Shown here piece after piece: positions 41,860-50,680 of a stretch of 56,591 bases of DNA. This DNA comes from Faecalicatena fissicatena (GTDB lineage Bacteria > Bacillota > Clostridia > Lachnospirales > Lachnospiraceae). Each line of letters starts with the position of its first letter. The first letter of the stretch is position 1. Location: NCBI GenBank assembly GCA_001028025.1, contig LDAQ01000087.1, forward strand, positions 1 through 56,591, read 5' to 3'. The position numbers and the translations under genes were made by a program. The notes under the pieces are model-generated. The model did no database searches, had not been told where the DNA came from, and saw only the letters and a list, made by a program, of their open reading frames with translations.

Positions 41860-42534
41860 ATGCGGAAAGTATTAGTGGTCGATGATGACCTTGATATGCT
41901 GGATTTGGTGAGAGCCGCCCTGGAAAAGGACGGCCACCTGGTGGACACCAAAACGGATGGCACCGCATTGCAGCCTTCCCGCTGTCAGCAGTATGATCTT
42001 TTACTGCTTGACGTGATGATGCCGGGCGAGGATGGATTTTCCGTTTGCGGCCGTATCCGTGCCGAGGTAGATTGTCCCATCCTGTTTTTAACCGCCAGGG
42101 CGGAAGATGCGGCACTTGTACAGGGTTTCGGCCTTGGTGCCGATGATTATATTAAAAAGCCATTCAGTATTGCAGAGCTGCGTGCCCGGGTAAACGCCCA
42201 TCTAAGACGGGAAGTCCGCCAGCCGGCCCACACCCTCAACCGGGGCGGTGTGCGATTTGATATGCAGGCAAAAATGGCCGCTGCCGGGGGGAATCCCCTG
42301 CCCTTTACCAAAGGAGAATATGCCATTTGTGAATATCTCGCTTTGCACGCCGGTCAGGTCTTTACCAAAGAACAATTGTACGAAGCGGTCTTCGGCTTTG
42401 ACGCCGAAGGTGATCCATCATCCATTGCCGAACATATTAAGAATATCCGTGCAAAACTAAAGACCGATGGAATAAACTCAATAGAAACTGTTTGGGGGGT
42501 GGGCTATAAATGGCGAAAAGACAGCGTTCTGTAA
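41860..42534 (+). CDS. OmpR-family response regulator
   Basis: A 224-residue regulator. The receiver begins RKVLVVDDDLDMLDLV, with phosphoacceptor D51 (LLLLDVMMPGEDGF) and the conserved Lys in DDYIKKPFSI. The C-terminal winged helix includes FTKGEYAICEYLALHAGQVFTKEQLYEAVFG and the DNA-contact end HIKNIRAKL...VWGVGYKW. AAGGAGG precedes the ATG. It likely controls the LanFEG-type genes upstream. It overlaps the kinase gene by 25 bases, so the two are coupled. Confidence 0.93.
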   Translation: MRKVLVVDDDLDMLDLVRAALEKDGHLVDTKTDGTALQPSRCQQYDLLLLDVMMPGEDGFSVCGRIRAEVDCPILFLTARAEDAALVQGFGLGADDYIKKPFSIAELRARVNAHLRREVRQPAHTLNRGGVRFDMQAKMAAAGGNPLPFTKGEYAICEYLALHAGQVFTKEQLYEAVFGFDAEGDPSSIAEHIKNIRAKLKTDGINSIETVWGVGYKWRKDSVL

Positions 42535-43883
42535 GTCTTTCTTTTGTACTTTTCCGATTTGTCGTCGTGATGCTTGGCTGTATGCTGTTCTGCTGCCTGG
42601 TATGGCTTTTTGCCGCCACATTGCTCCAAAACACCGGCGTTGTTTATCCGGGATATACTGCCAACCAGCAAGTTGAGAAAATGCTGGCTGCAAAACCTAA
42701 TACTTTCGTTTCCCCCGGTGACGATTTTCTGGCGGAGTATGCTCTGTTTGACCAGAGCGGCATAGTACTGGAAAGTAATGTGGAGGGAAAAGAGCTGGAA
42801 TCTCTAATCGGATTTTGGCAGGAGGGAAGCCAGGATGTGAGTGTCTCACGGTACACTTATGAAGATGACAGCACTGTAATCATCCGCTGGCAGTACCGGA
42901 AAGAATTTGCCAGCCCTGTGCTGCGCGCTGCCCTGCCCCCTTTTGAATACTTATGGTGGGGGGCTCTTGGTGTGGCATTGGTGCTTTGTCTGCTGATTAA
43001 TACACTGTGGCTTCGCCGGTGTCTCGCCGCCAAACTGCAGCTGTTCTCTGAGGTAAGTGAAAAAATCGGCACACAGGAGCTGGATTTCATCGTTCCCCAG
43101 GCCGGCATACAGGAGTATGATCAGGCTTTGGGTGCCATGGAAGATATGCGGAAGGCATTGTATAGTTCGCTGTCCGCTCAATGGGCGGCGCAGCAGGAAC
43201 GTGAAGCGGAAATAGCCGCACTCGCACATGATCTTAAAACCCCGCTTACCCTGGTAGGCGGCAATGCCGAGCTTTTACTGGATGAAGAACTATCCGCAAG
43301 CAGCCGCAAAAAAATGGAGACAATTATCGCAAGTAATCAGCGGGCAAAGCAGTATGTTGCCAGTCTGTTAGAAGCTTCTGCCGGTACGGATGAGGCATTT
43401 GAAAGCACCAGTCTGTCCGCTTTGTTTGACGAACTCTGCCAGAATACTATAGCTATTGCAGAGGCGAAGATGGTTTGCCTGCAAACACAAAACGACCTGA
43501 AAGGTACTGTATACGTTCAAAAGGCCCATTTACTACGGGCCCTGGGTAATGTGGTGCAAAATGCCATTGAGCATACACCGGCAGGCGGAAATGTGTATTT
43601 GAAAGGATGTATGTTAAATAAGGGATGGCAGATCTCAGTGTGTGATGAGGGCACCGGCTTTGGCAAAGCGGCGTTACTCCATGCAACAGAACGTCTGTGG
43701 CGTGGGAATACGGCCCGAAGTTCTGATGGGCATCATGGGCTTGGTCTTTGGTTTGCCGCACAGGTAGTAGAGACACACGCAGGAGAGATGGAATTCGGCA
43801 ACTGGGATTCTGGCGGAGTGGTTACAGTCAGGTTCTGCCAAACCGTAAGGGATAATTCGCAGCACCAAAACACTCTGGATTGA
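42510..43883 (+). CDS. Sensor histidine kinase of the lantibiotic-protection system
   Basis: A 457-residue kinase with two membrane segments (about 11-38 and 148-167) enclosing an extracellular loop of about 110 residues, then a HisKA domain with H240 in ALAHDLKTPLTL and a catalytic domain (NVVQNAIEHT, DEGTGFG, HGLGLWFAAQV). The size and layout match SpaK/NisK/CprK-type kinases that detect lantibiotics at the surface. It starts within the end of the response-regulator gene, with a GGGGTGGG ribosome site. Confidence 0.9.
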   Translation: MAKRQRSVSLSFVLFRFVVVMLGCMLFCCLVWLFAATLLQNTGVVYPGYTANQQVEKMLAAKPNTFVSPGDDFLAEYALFDQSGIVLESNVEGKELESLIGFWQEGSQDVSVSRYTYEDDSTVIIRWQYRKEFASPVLRAALPPFEYLWWGALGVALVLCLLINTLWLRRCLAAKLQLFSEVSEKIGTQELDFIVPQAGIQEYDQALGAMEDMRKALYSSLSAQWAAQQEREAEIAALAHDLKTPLTLVGGNAELLLDEELSASSRKKMETIIASNQRAKQYVASLLEASAGTDEAFESTSLSALFDELCQNTIAIAEAKMVCLQTQNDLKGTVYVQKAHLLRALGNVVQNAIEHTPAGGNVYLKGCMLNKGWQISVCDEGTGFGKAALLHATERLWRGNTARSSDGHHGLGLWFAAQVVETHAGEMEFGNWDSGGVVTVRFCQTVRDNSQHQNTLD

Positions 43884-43984
43884 GACAAGGATTAGAGATA
43901 TCTTCCATCATATTAGATTTACTCTCCACATCATTTCCATACTACCTTCATTCAGTAGAAAATCATATATGCTTATTAATAATA

Positions 43985-44014
43985 TACCAGCTTCATTGTA
44001 TGTTGAAGCTGGTA
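43985..44014. terminator. Bidirectional hairpin between convergent kinase and subtilase genes
   Basis: A perfect 11-bp stem, TACCAGCTTCA with TGAAGCTGGTA, with an 8-base loop. It lies about 100 bases after the kinase stop and 70 after the subtilase stop. The tails are only moderately T-rich. Confidence 0.6.
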
Positions 44015-44082
44015 CATCCTTTGTAATAATAATTGCAACAATATTCCCTGGTTGTTAATTCATCAATACAATAAACCAACTC

Positions 44083-45825
44083 TTATATCGGCAAACTGTC
44101 CCGCACGCACAACGCCCCATACCCCATCTGATTATTCGGCCACTGGTCAAATCCCGGAAGCTGTTTCGCCCCTCTCCGCAGATATGCCTTCACCTTCTCC
44201 CCATACAGATACGCATCATTCCCCCTCACAATCCCCCACTCCATCAGAAGTGCCGCGCTTCCGGTCACAAATGGCGTGGCAAATGAAGTCCCGCTGAAAG
44301 CCGCATAGCCTCCTCCGGACACCGTAGTGGTCACATTCACCCCCGGAGCCGCCAGATCGGGCTTCGGCACCGCGGCATATTCATAGACTGCCGCCGTCCC
44401 CCTCCCCGAAAAATCCGCATAGCTGAAAGTCAGCGCATTGTATGCGCCTACGGTAATCACCCGAAGTGCCGTAGAAGGAATCGTAAGTGTCGTGTCGCTC
44501 TTCGGAAATAAAAATCCGGTCCCTATATTCAGTGCACTCTGGCTGGGCAGCCACATTTCGTATTCCCCCGTCACGACCCTGCGCGGTGACAGAACAATCT
44601 GCCATACCCCGCTGTCTATATAAGACTGCCTCGGCAGAAAATCAATAAAGATCTCCTGCTTTACACTGTACGGTTTCGGCTCCCCATAATATAGAAGGAT
44701 TTCGGTATTACCCAAAATAAAACGCTGAGACCCCAGAATCTCCTGAATCGGTCCCACCCGCACTCCGGAAGGGCTGATCAGGGAAATATCCACCGTATCT
44801 ACATAGGATTTCCACAGCTGTACATTGACCGTAGGTTCATTAACCTGAACACCCAGCTGGACAAATTCATCCACATTTTCCGTCAGCCGCCCCGACGTAT
44901 GCCCGGCAGTGGTTCCTTCGTTCCCGCTGCCCACACATATGGCGCACTTCCAGTAATTTGATATATCATCCAGGAAACGTTCCAGCAGAGAGGTTCCATC
45001 ATGGGAACCATATGTATTTCCAAAACTTATATTGACCGCCACGGGCATCTGGTATTCCAGGGCTTTGCGCACGGCAAAATCCACCCCCAGCATCAGCTCC
45101 GTTGTCCTGGGAAATCCCTCTTCCTGGGGAATTCCAAGCTTAACAACCAACAACTCGCTGGCAGGTGCTACTCCCGCGTACTGGCGCCCCGGACTGCCCG
45201 CTCCGTTTCCGGCTGCAATCCCCGCCACCGCCGTACCGTGGCCGGAGATATCCCGGCTCGGCACAATCTGCTCCCTTGCCTGCCTGGTATCCTGTCTCAG
45301 CGCCTCATTGATCTGCTCCTGTGTATATTCCGTACCGATGGCATAGCCTTCCGGCGGATTCCCTGGAATTGTCTGATCCCACAGGGCCCGTATCCTTGTC
45401 GTTCCATCCGGATTTCTGAAGTCCTCATTCGCATAATCTATTCCGCTGTCTACTATGGCTGTTAATACACCGCCTCCCATCAAAGAAAAAGGAGTTCGCT
45501 GCACCGGGTTGATGCAGGAAACTCTCTTTCCGTTGGCTACCTGAAAAAACAGCCTCTTTGGTTTTTCGATATACTCTATCTGCGGCATAGCCGCCAGCCT
45601 GTCAATAAGAGATTCACGTATTGTAATAACCGCATACTCATTTGTCAGTTCTGTCACGGCCGAGGCCAGCTCCCGCACCAGTTCCAGGGAGCCTGAATAT
45701 TTAATAACCAGGTCCCACTCCCTGTCAATCGGGTTATATCCCACATCCAGTTCCAGTGACTTCACGCGCTCCTCTTCCGTAGCATCTAATGCAAGGTTCA
45801 GCAGATTTTCAACTTTCTGGCTCAT
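44083..45825 (-). CDS. S8 subtilisin-like serine peptidase, clostridial Csp-like
   Basis: A 580-residue protein without a signal peptide. The catalytic triad is intact: D126 (AIVDSGIDY), H196 (SGHGTAVAGIAAG) and S514 (SGTSFATPFVTG). An N-terminal prodomain-like region (about 1-110) precedes it, and a jelly-roll-like insertion lies between His and Ser (about 330-460), as in CspB-type germination proteases. Many Lachnospiraceae carry several such genes and their roles are mostly unknown; Csp proteases of spore formers activate cortex-lytic enzymes. It is a monocistronic gene with AAGGAG before the ATG. Confidence 0.88.
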   Translation of the reverse strand: MSQKVENLLNLALDATEEERVKSLELDVGYNPIDREWDLVIKYSGSLELVRELASAVTELTNEYAVITIRESLIDRLAAMPQIEYIEKPKRLFFQVANGKRVSCINPVQRTPFSLMGGGVLTAIVDSGIDYANEDFRNPDGTTRIRALWDQTIPGNPPEGYAIGTEYTQEQINEALRQDTRQAREQIVPSRDISGHGTAVAGIAAGNGAGSPGRQYAGVAPASELLVVKLGIPQEEGFPRTTELMLGVDFAVRKALEYQMPVAVNISFGNTYGSHDGTSLLERFLDDISNYWKCAICVGSGNEGTTAGHTSGRLTENVDEFVQLGVQVNEPTVNVQLWKSYVDTVDISLISPSGVRVGPIQEILGSQRFILGNTEILLYYGEPKPYSVKQEIFIDFLPRQSYIDSGVWQIVLSPRRVVTGEYEMWLPSQSALNIGTGFLFPKSDTTLTIPSTALRVITVGAYNALTFSYADFSGRGTAAVYEYAAVPKPDLAAPGVNVTTTVSGGGYAAFSGTSFATPFVTGSAALLMEWGIVRGNDAYLYGEKVKAYLRRGAKQLPGFDQWPNNQMGYGALCVRDSLPI

Positions 45826-45891
45826 ATTCGGCTCCTTTAAGGCTATTCAATTAACAATTTTTCTCCCTTTTACCAGGGCAGTCATTTTTGG

Positions 45892-46497
45892 CTATTTGCC
45901 TTCCCCTTTATATGCAGCGAATGCATAAGGAAGAAAATATCCCTGCGCATGACGGCATACCGGGCATACGGCCGGAGCCTGTTTCCCCTCATGAATGTAT
46001 CCGCAGTTGGTACAGATCCATTTACTTTCATTTTCACACGCATAGTAATGATTGCTTTCCAGCATTCCCGCTACTTCTCCAAACCTCACCTGGTGGGTAT
46101 GCTCGATCTCTGCGATCTGATAGAATGCTGAGGCAGCCTCCAGGAATCCCTCTTCCTTTGCTGTATCGCCAAATGCCTGGTATACGTCCTCGTACTCCTC
46201 TTTTTCATTGTGCTCCGCAGCACGCAGAAGTTCAGCCAATGTTGCCTGCTGGTCTACCGGGTACCCTCCGTCAATAAATATTGTCTCACCGGACAGATCC
46301 TTCAGCAACTCATAATATCTCTCTGCATGAGCTCTCTCCTGGTCTGCAGTATACAAAAAGATATCGGAAATGGTATACATCTTCATCTCTTTTGCCTTAT
46401 CTGCCGCGATCGTATATCGGTTCCTTGCCTGACTCTCCCCGGCAAATGCTCTCATCAGGTTTTCTTTTGTCTTACTTTCTGAAAAATTAACAGCCAT
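45892..46497 (-). CDS. Rubrerythrin
   Basis: About 201 residues from the ATG at 46497 (GAGGAG eight bases upstream; the GTG three codons earlier is too close to it). The N-terminal four-helix diiron domain has FAGESQARNRYT, DQERAHAERYYELL and IAEIEHTHQVRF, giving the expected Glu and His ligands. The C-terminal rubredoxin domain has CTNCGY and CPVC cysteine pairs. It reduces hydrogen peroxide in anaerobes using electrons from NAD(P)H via rubredoxin or flavoprotein partners. Confidence 0.95.
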   Translation of the reverse strand: MAVNFSESKTKENLMRAFAGESQARNRYTIAADKAKEMKMYTISDIFLYTADQERAHAERYYELLKDLSGETIFIDGGYPVDQQATLAELLRAAEHNEKEEYEDVYQAFGDTAKEEGFLEAASAFYQIAEIEHTHQVRFGEVAGMLESNHYYACENESKWICTNCGYIHEGKQAPAVCPVCRHAQGYFLPYAFAAYKGEGK

Positions 46498-46616
46498 AAT
46501 ACACACTCCTCTTTTTTATTACTAGTATGTACCATGGCTGGTAAATTATGCTCTTTTTCAGTTAAAAATATTCTCTGTGCGTATACTTCTTTTATAACGA
46601 AGGATCAAAAAGTCCC

Positions 46617-47633
46617 CTAGTTAAACCCAATCAGCCTTCTTGCCACGCTGTACGCCATAGAGGACACTTTACGGCCCGATTTTCCGGGAAGATTAATCGT
46701 CTGTCCCAGGATTCCGTATCGTATCTTCATATAAGCACCGTAATCCTTCTTTTTCAGATACTGCCACAGCTCTGCCTTTTTATCCAGGTTCTCCTTTTTC
46801 TTTGAGCGGATACATAAAATAGAAGAAACCGTCATCATGATAGCGAGATAATTGATCATATACCTGCGCAGTTTTCTGCTGGATATCATCCTCAGTTCAT
46901 ACATGCCTATCATACACTTGGTCACGAATATCTGCTGGTCTATCCTGCTGATCATCACCTTTTCATTTACAGACTGATCCTCCCGCCCGATAAAATACCG
47001 GTAAAAATCAACATCCATATAATACATTGTCCGCACATGAGGCAGCGGATAGTAGACATATATATTGTCCACATAAAATGTATGCTTGGGCAGCCTCAGC
47101 TGGCAAAGCTTCAGCATCTCTGTCCGGTAAAGGACAGAATGCATCAGGATATACTGATCCAGGTGGAAGTGCCCGATATCGTCCCAGTGAAAGATCTGGT
47201 TCTGCGGAAGCACATTGCGGTAATGGATCACCTTCTTATGCTCCACTCCAACCTTTTCATATACATAGTTGGAGACAATCATGTCCACCTCAATCTCCGC
47301 CTGCACGAATCCCCTGACAGCTTCCAGAATCATCATAAGAGCTTCCTCATCCACCCAGTCATCGCTGTCCACGACTTTAAAATACCTGCCTGTGGCATGG
47401 GCCAGCCCCGCATTGACGGCATCGCCGTGCCCCCCGTTTTCCTTATTTACATTCTTAATAATCGTCGGATACAGTTCCGCATAGTGCTTGGCAATCTTTT
47501 TCGTCTTGTCCGTGGAGCCATCGTTCACAATAATAATCTCCACGTCCTCCCCGCCTTTTAATATTGACTGTATCGCCTTTTCCATATATGCTTCAGAATT
47601 ATAGCATGGAATTGCAAATGATATATACTTCAT
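46617..47633 (-). CDS. Family 2 glycosyltransferase
   Basis: A 338-residue cytoplasmic GT-A protein. It begins YISFAIPCYNSEAYMEKAI, with IIIVNDGSTDKT and the metal motif VVDSDDWVD. No membrane segments are obvious, unlike polysaccharide synthases. It probably transfers a sugar to a lipid, polysaccharide or protein acceptor. It stands alone with GAGGTG before the ATG, so the pathway is not evident. Confidence 0.9.
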   Translation of the reverse strand: MKYISFAIPCYNSEAYMEKAIQSILKGGEDVEIIIVNDGSTDKTKKIAKHYAELYPTIIKNVNKENGGHGDAVNAGLAHATGRYFKVVDSDDWVDEEALMMILEAVRGFVQAEIEVDMIVSNYVYEKVGVEHKKVIHYRNVLPQNQIFHWDDIGHFHLDQYILMHSVLYRTEMLKLCQLRLPKHTFYVDNIYVYYPLPHVRTMYYMDVDFYRYFIGREDQSVNEKVMISRIDQQIFVTKCMIGMYELRMISSRKLRRYMINYLAIMMTVSSILCIRSKKKENLDKKAELWQYLKKKDYGAYMKIRYGILGQTINLPGKSGRKVSSMAYSVARRLIGFN

Positions 47634-47722
47634 AACAACACCTCTTTACTCAGATACAGCAATTATACTGCACATTTACCAAATTTCCAACTGTTTTATC
47701 ATAAAATCCGTTTTTGTACCGG

Positions 47723-47751
47723 TTGTAAAATATATCTTTATCTATTATAGT
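47723..47751 (+). promoter_or_regulatory. Candidate vegetative promoter of the phosphofructokinase gene
   Basis: TTGTAA, a 17-base AT-rich spacer, then TATAGT. It ends about 45 bases before the ATG at 47796, in the right orientation. Confidence 0.5.
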
Positions 47752-47795
47752 TATAGATATGACATAAAACGAAAATTGCTTTGGAGGGATTATTT

Positions 47796-49019
47796 ATGAA
47801 GAAAAATGTTGTCGTCGGCCAGTCCGGCGGACCGACCGCGGTCATCAATGCGAGCCTGTACGGAGTTGTCTATGAGGCTTTGAACCGGGAAGATTCTTTT
47901 GGCACTGTTTATGGTATGATCAACGGTATCGAAGGTTTCCTGGACGGCCATTATATGGATATGGACCCCTTGGAGCGTTCCGGTGAACTGGAACTGATCA
48001 AGGTGACTCCCGGCTGCTATCTCGGCTCCTGCCGGTATAAGCTTCCCGAGGATCTGGACGATCCGGTATATCCGCAGCTATTCGAGAAGTTTGACGCATT
48101 AAACATCGGTTATTTCTTCTATATTGGAGGGAACGACTCCATGGATACAGTGAGCAAGCTTTCCCGCTATGCAGTCAAAACCAACAGCGATATCAGAGTC
48201 ATCGGAATTCCGAAGACAATCGACAACGATCTTGTGGAGACAGACCACACTCCGGGCTTTGGAAGCGCCGCCAAATATATCGCATCTACAGTCAGAGAGA
48301 TCTCCCTCGATGCCTCTGTTTATGACAATAAAAAATCAGTCACCATCGTAGAAATCATGGGCCGCCATGCAGGATGGCTGACCGCAGCCAGCGCTCTGGC
48401 CCGGAAGTTCGAGGGTGACAATCCGGTCCTGATCTATCTCCCGGAAGCCGCATTTGACCAGGAAGCATTCATTCAGAAAGTAAAGGACTCACTGGAACAG
48501 ACACCCAACCTTGTCGTATGTATATCCGAAGGCATTCACGACAAAAACGGCACTTTCGTCTGCGAGCTTGCCAGTGACGTCGGTGTAGACGCATTTGGAC
48601 ACAAGATGCTGACCGGCTCCGGAAAGTATCTGGAGAACCTGATAAAGGACAGGCTGGGCATTAAAGTCCGTTCCATTGAACTGAATGTATCTCAGCGGTG
48701 CTCCAGTACCATGCTCTCCGGTACAGACCAAAAAGAAGCCATTGCTTCCGGAGCTTTTGGCGTAAAATCCGCTCTGGAAGGCGAGACAGGCAAAATGATT
48801 GCTTTCAAAAAAATCAAGGACGAGCCCTACACCGTTGATTACGTAACAGCCGATGTCAACCAGATCTGCAACAGGGAAAAAACAGTTCCGGCGGAATGGA
48901 TCACCAAAGATGGCACTGATGTAGGAGAGGCATTTATTGCTTATGCCAAACCGCTGATCCAGGGAGAAGTCCAGGTTCCAACGGAGGACGGTGTCCCCAG
49001 ATTTGCATACCGCAAGTAA
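47796..49019 (+). CDS. 6-phosphofructokinase, pyrophosphate-dependent type
   Basis: About 407 residues from the ATG at 47796, with GGAGGG just upstream (the frame also opens at a TTG at 47781, which lies in the ribosome site). Family motifs are GQSGGPTAVINAS, YFFYIGGNDSMDT, GIPKTIDNDL and GRHAGWLTAASAL. The Asp after GGN (in place of Gly as in ATP enzymes with GGDGS) is the pattern of PPi-using phosphofructokinases common in Clostridia. It converts fructose 6-phosphate to fructose 1,6-bisphosphate. It is convergent with the fructoside locus. Confidence 0.88.
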   Translation: MKKNVVVGQSGGPTAVINASLYGVVYEALNREDSFGTVYGMINGIEGFLDGHYMDMDPLERSGELELIKVTPGCYLGSCRYKLPEDLDDPVYPQLFEKFDALNIGYFFYIGGNDSMDTVSKLSRYAVKTNSDIRVIGIPKTIDNDLVETDHTPGFGSAAKYIASTVREISLDASVYDNKKSVTIVEIMGRHAGWLTAASALARKFEGDNPVLIYLPEAAFDQEAFIQKVKDSLEQTPNLVVCISEGIHDKNGTFVCELASDVGVDAFGHKMLTGSGKYLENLIKDRLGIKVRSIELNVSQRCSSTMLSGTDQKEAIASGAFGVKSALEGETGKMIAFKKIKDEPYTVDYVTADVNQICNREKTVPAEWITKDGTDVGEAFIAYAKPLIQGEVQVPTEDGVPRFAYRK

Positions 49020-49032
49020 CTTTTAAAGTGAA

Positions 49033-49130
49033 AAACTCCATCAATGATATGCATGATCCCGCAGGGCATAACCGTGGTTTACCCCTGGGTATGCTTCTGC
49101 TTCTTCAGCAGTATATCATTGATGGAGTTT
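49033..49130. terminator. Long-stem inverted repeat between pfk and GH32 genes
   Basis: A perfect 18-bp repeat: AAACTCCATCAATGATAT at 49033-49050 and its complement at 49113-49130, enclosing about 62 bases that can form an inner imperfect stem (GCATAACC with GGGTATGC). It is followed by CTTTTT on the plus strand. It lies between convergent genes, so it is probably a bidirectional terminator, but it is longer than usual. Confidence 0.65.
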
Positions 49131-49176
49131 CTTTTTATAATTACTCACCGGATGGAACACCAGCCAGGCCTTGCCT

Positions 49177-50658
49177 TTATTCGCATGCCCTTTCCAGCTC
49201 CCAGAATTTCAGCTCCTCAAAATATATCCGGCCGCCCTCGGCCAAGATAGAATTTTTCTGTTCCTCATCATCCGTAAATACATCGCAGGATATATTATTC
49301 TTATAGTCATTGCTAAAGAGCTCAATGGAACTCTGGTCTGAAAATATATGAATATCAAGGATATCTTTTCTCATCAGGTTAATGGGGCTTTTCGCAATGC
49401 CTTTGCTCCACCCGTCGGACTGGTTTCTGTCAAAGCTGATTTCCCCTTTATTCAGGTCAAATTTGATGACTGTTTTCCGTTCTCCTGAGCACCTCAGATC
49501 CATCCGAATCACCTTCGCAGTCGTCTCTTTCAGATTAATTTTCATTTTAAGTTCATAGACCGCACCGTCTTTCAGCGAAAAAGAATTTTTATCTTCTACG
49601 ATACACGTTTCTTCTGACTGTACATCCCGGCGCAGCTGCTCCAATTCGCGTATGGGAACAAACTTCAGTGTACTGTCCTCACAGAGCACAACCTCTCTCG
49701 GAAGATTGAAGAACCCGCACCATCCCTCCCTGTAGGTTGGTCCCCAGTCCTTCCAGAACGGCATCCAGTCCCAGGCATTGGCCCATCCTACAATGATCCG
49801 CCTGCCATCCGGAGCAAGAAAGGATTGAGGCGCATAATAGTCAAATCCCCAGTCAATTTCCCCGGTTACGGTATAGTAAAATTTTCCGGTCTGGTAATCG
49901 AAATCTCCCACCAGATATACGCTGGTTCTTTCCTTCGCCCCCATGGGGGAAAACATCAGGACATACTTGTCTCCAATGGGATAAAAATCCGGACATTCCC
50001 ACATATATCCCCACTCACCGCGGCTCTCTGCCAGTATATTCACAAATTCCCAGTGGAGCATATCGTCTGACCTGTACAAAAGCGCCTGTGCCATCCCGTC
50101 TTTGTTCGCACCGCAGATAACATAATATGTATCCTCATGCTTCCAGAGTTTTGGATCCCGGAAGAAGTCCCCGGGAATCCCTTCGGGAGCAGTCAGCACC
50201 GGATTGCCTGCATATTTTTCAAAATGGATGCCATCCTCGCTGTATGCGATGCACTGGGACTGCTCAAATCCCCTCCCATTATTCGTAGTTCCGGTATACA
50301 TCAGAAACAGTTTCCCATCGTGCTCAATCGCACTTCCCGAAAAACAGCCCCCCTGATGGTGGTCATCATAGCTCTCGCTGGGCGCAAGTGCCAGAGGCAG
50401 ATACTCCCAGTGGAGCATATCTTCGCTTACCGCGTGTCCCCAGTGCATACGGGACCAGAAGCCCTCATAGGGGTTATACTGGTAAAAAAAATGATATTTC
50501 CCTTTGTAGTAAATTAATCCGTTTGGATCATTGAGCCAGCCGGTCTGCGGCATAAAGTGATAATACTGGCGCATTTTCCCCTGCTTTACCTGCTCCTTTT
50601 TAGCGTCAATCTCCCTCTGGGCCTTATCGATGTTTTGCTGCATTAATTCTTTAGACAT
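49177..50658 (-). CDS. GH32 beta-fructosidase (sucrose/fructan hydrolase)
   Basis: A 493-residue cytoplasmic enzyme (no signal peptide). The N-terminal propeller has the three GH32 signatures: D44 in GWLNDPNGL (nucleophile), R167-D168 in FFRDPKLW, and E221 in MWECPDFY (acid/base). A C-terminal beta-sandwich follows (about 340-493). It hydrolyses beta-fructofuranosyl bonds in sucrose, inulobiose or short fructans. GGAGG precedes the ATG, 22 bases after the GH172 gene. Being intracellular, it acts on imported di- or oligosaccharides. Confidence 0.93.
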   Translation of the reverse strand: MSKELMQQNIDKAQREIDAKKEQVKQGKMRQYYHFMPQTGWLNDPNGLIYYKGKYHFFYQYNPYEGFWSRMHWGHAVSEDMLHWEYLPLALAPSESYDDHHQGGCFSGSAIEHDGKLFLMYTGTTNNGRGFEQSQCIAYSEDGIHFEKYAGNPVLTAPEGIPGDFFRDPKLWKHEDTYYVICGANKDGMAQALLYRSDDMLHWEFVNILAESRGEWGYMWECPDFYPIGDKYVLMFSPMGAKERTSVYLVGDFDYQTGKFYYTVTGEIDWGFDYYAPQSFLAPDGRRIIVGWANAWDWMPFWKDWGPTYREGWCGFFNLPREVVLCEDSTLKFVPIRELEQLRRDVQSEETCIVEDKNSFSLKDGAVYELKMKINLKETTAKVIRMDLRCSGERKTVIKFDLNKGEISFDRNQSDGWSKGIAKSPINLMRKDILDIHIFSDQSSIELFSNDYKNNISCDVFTDDEEQKNSILAEGGRIYFEELKFWELERACE

Positions 50659-50680
50659 AAGACGCCTCCAGTTTTCTCAT

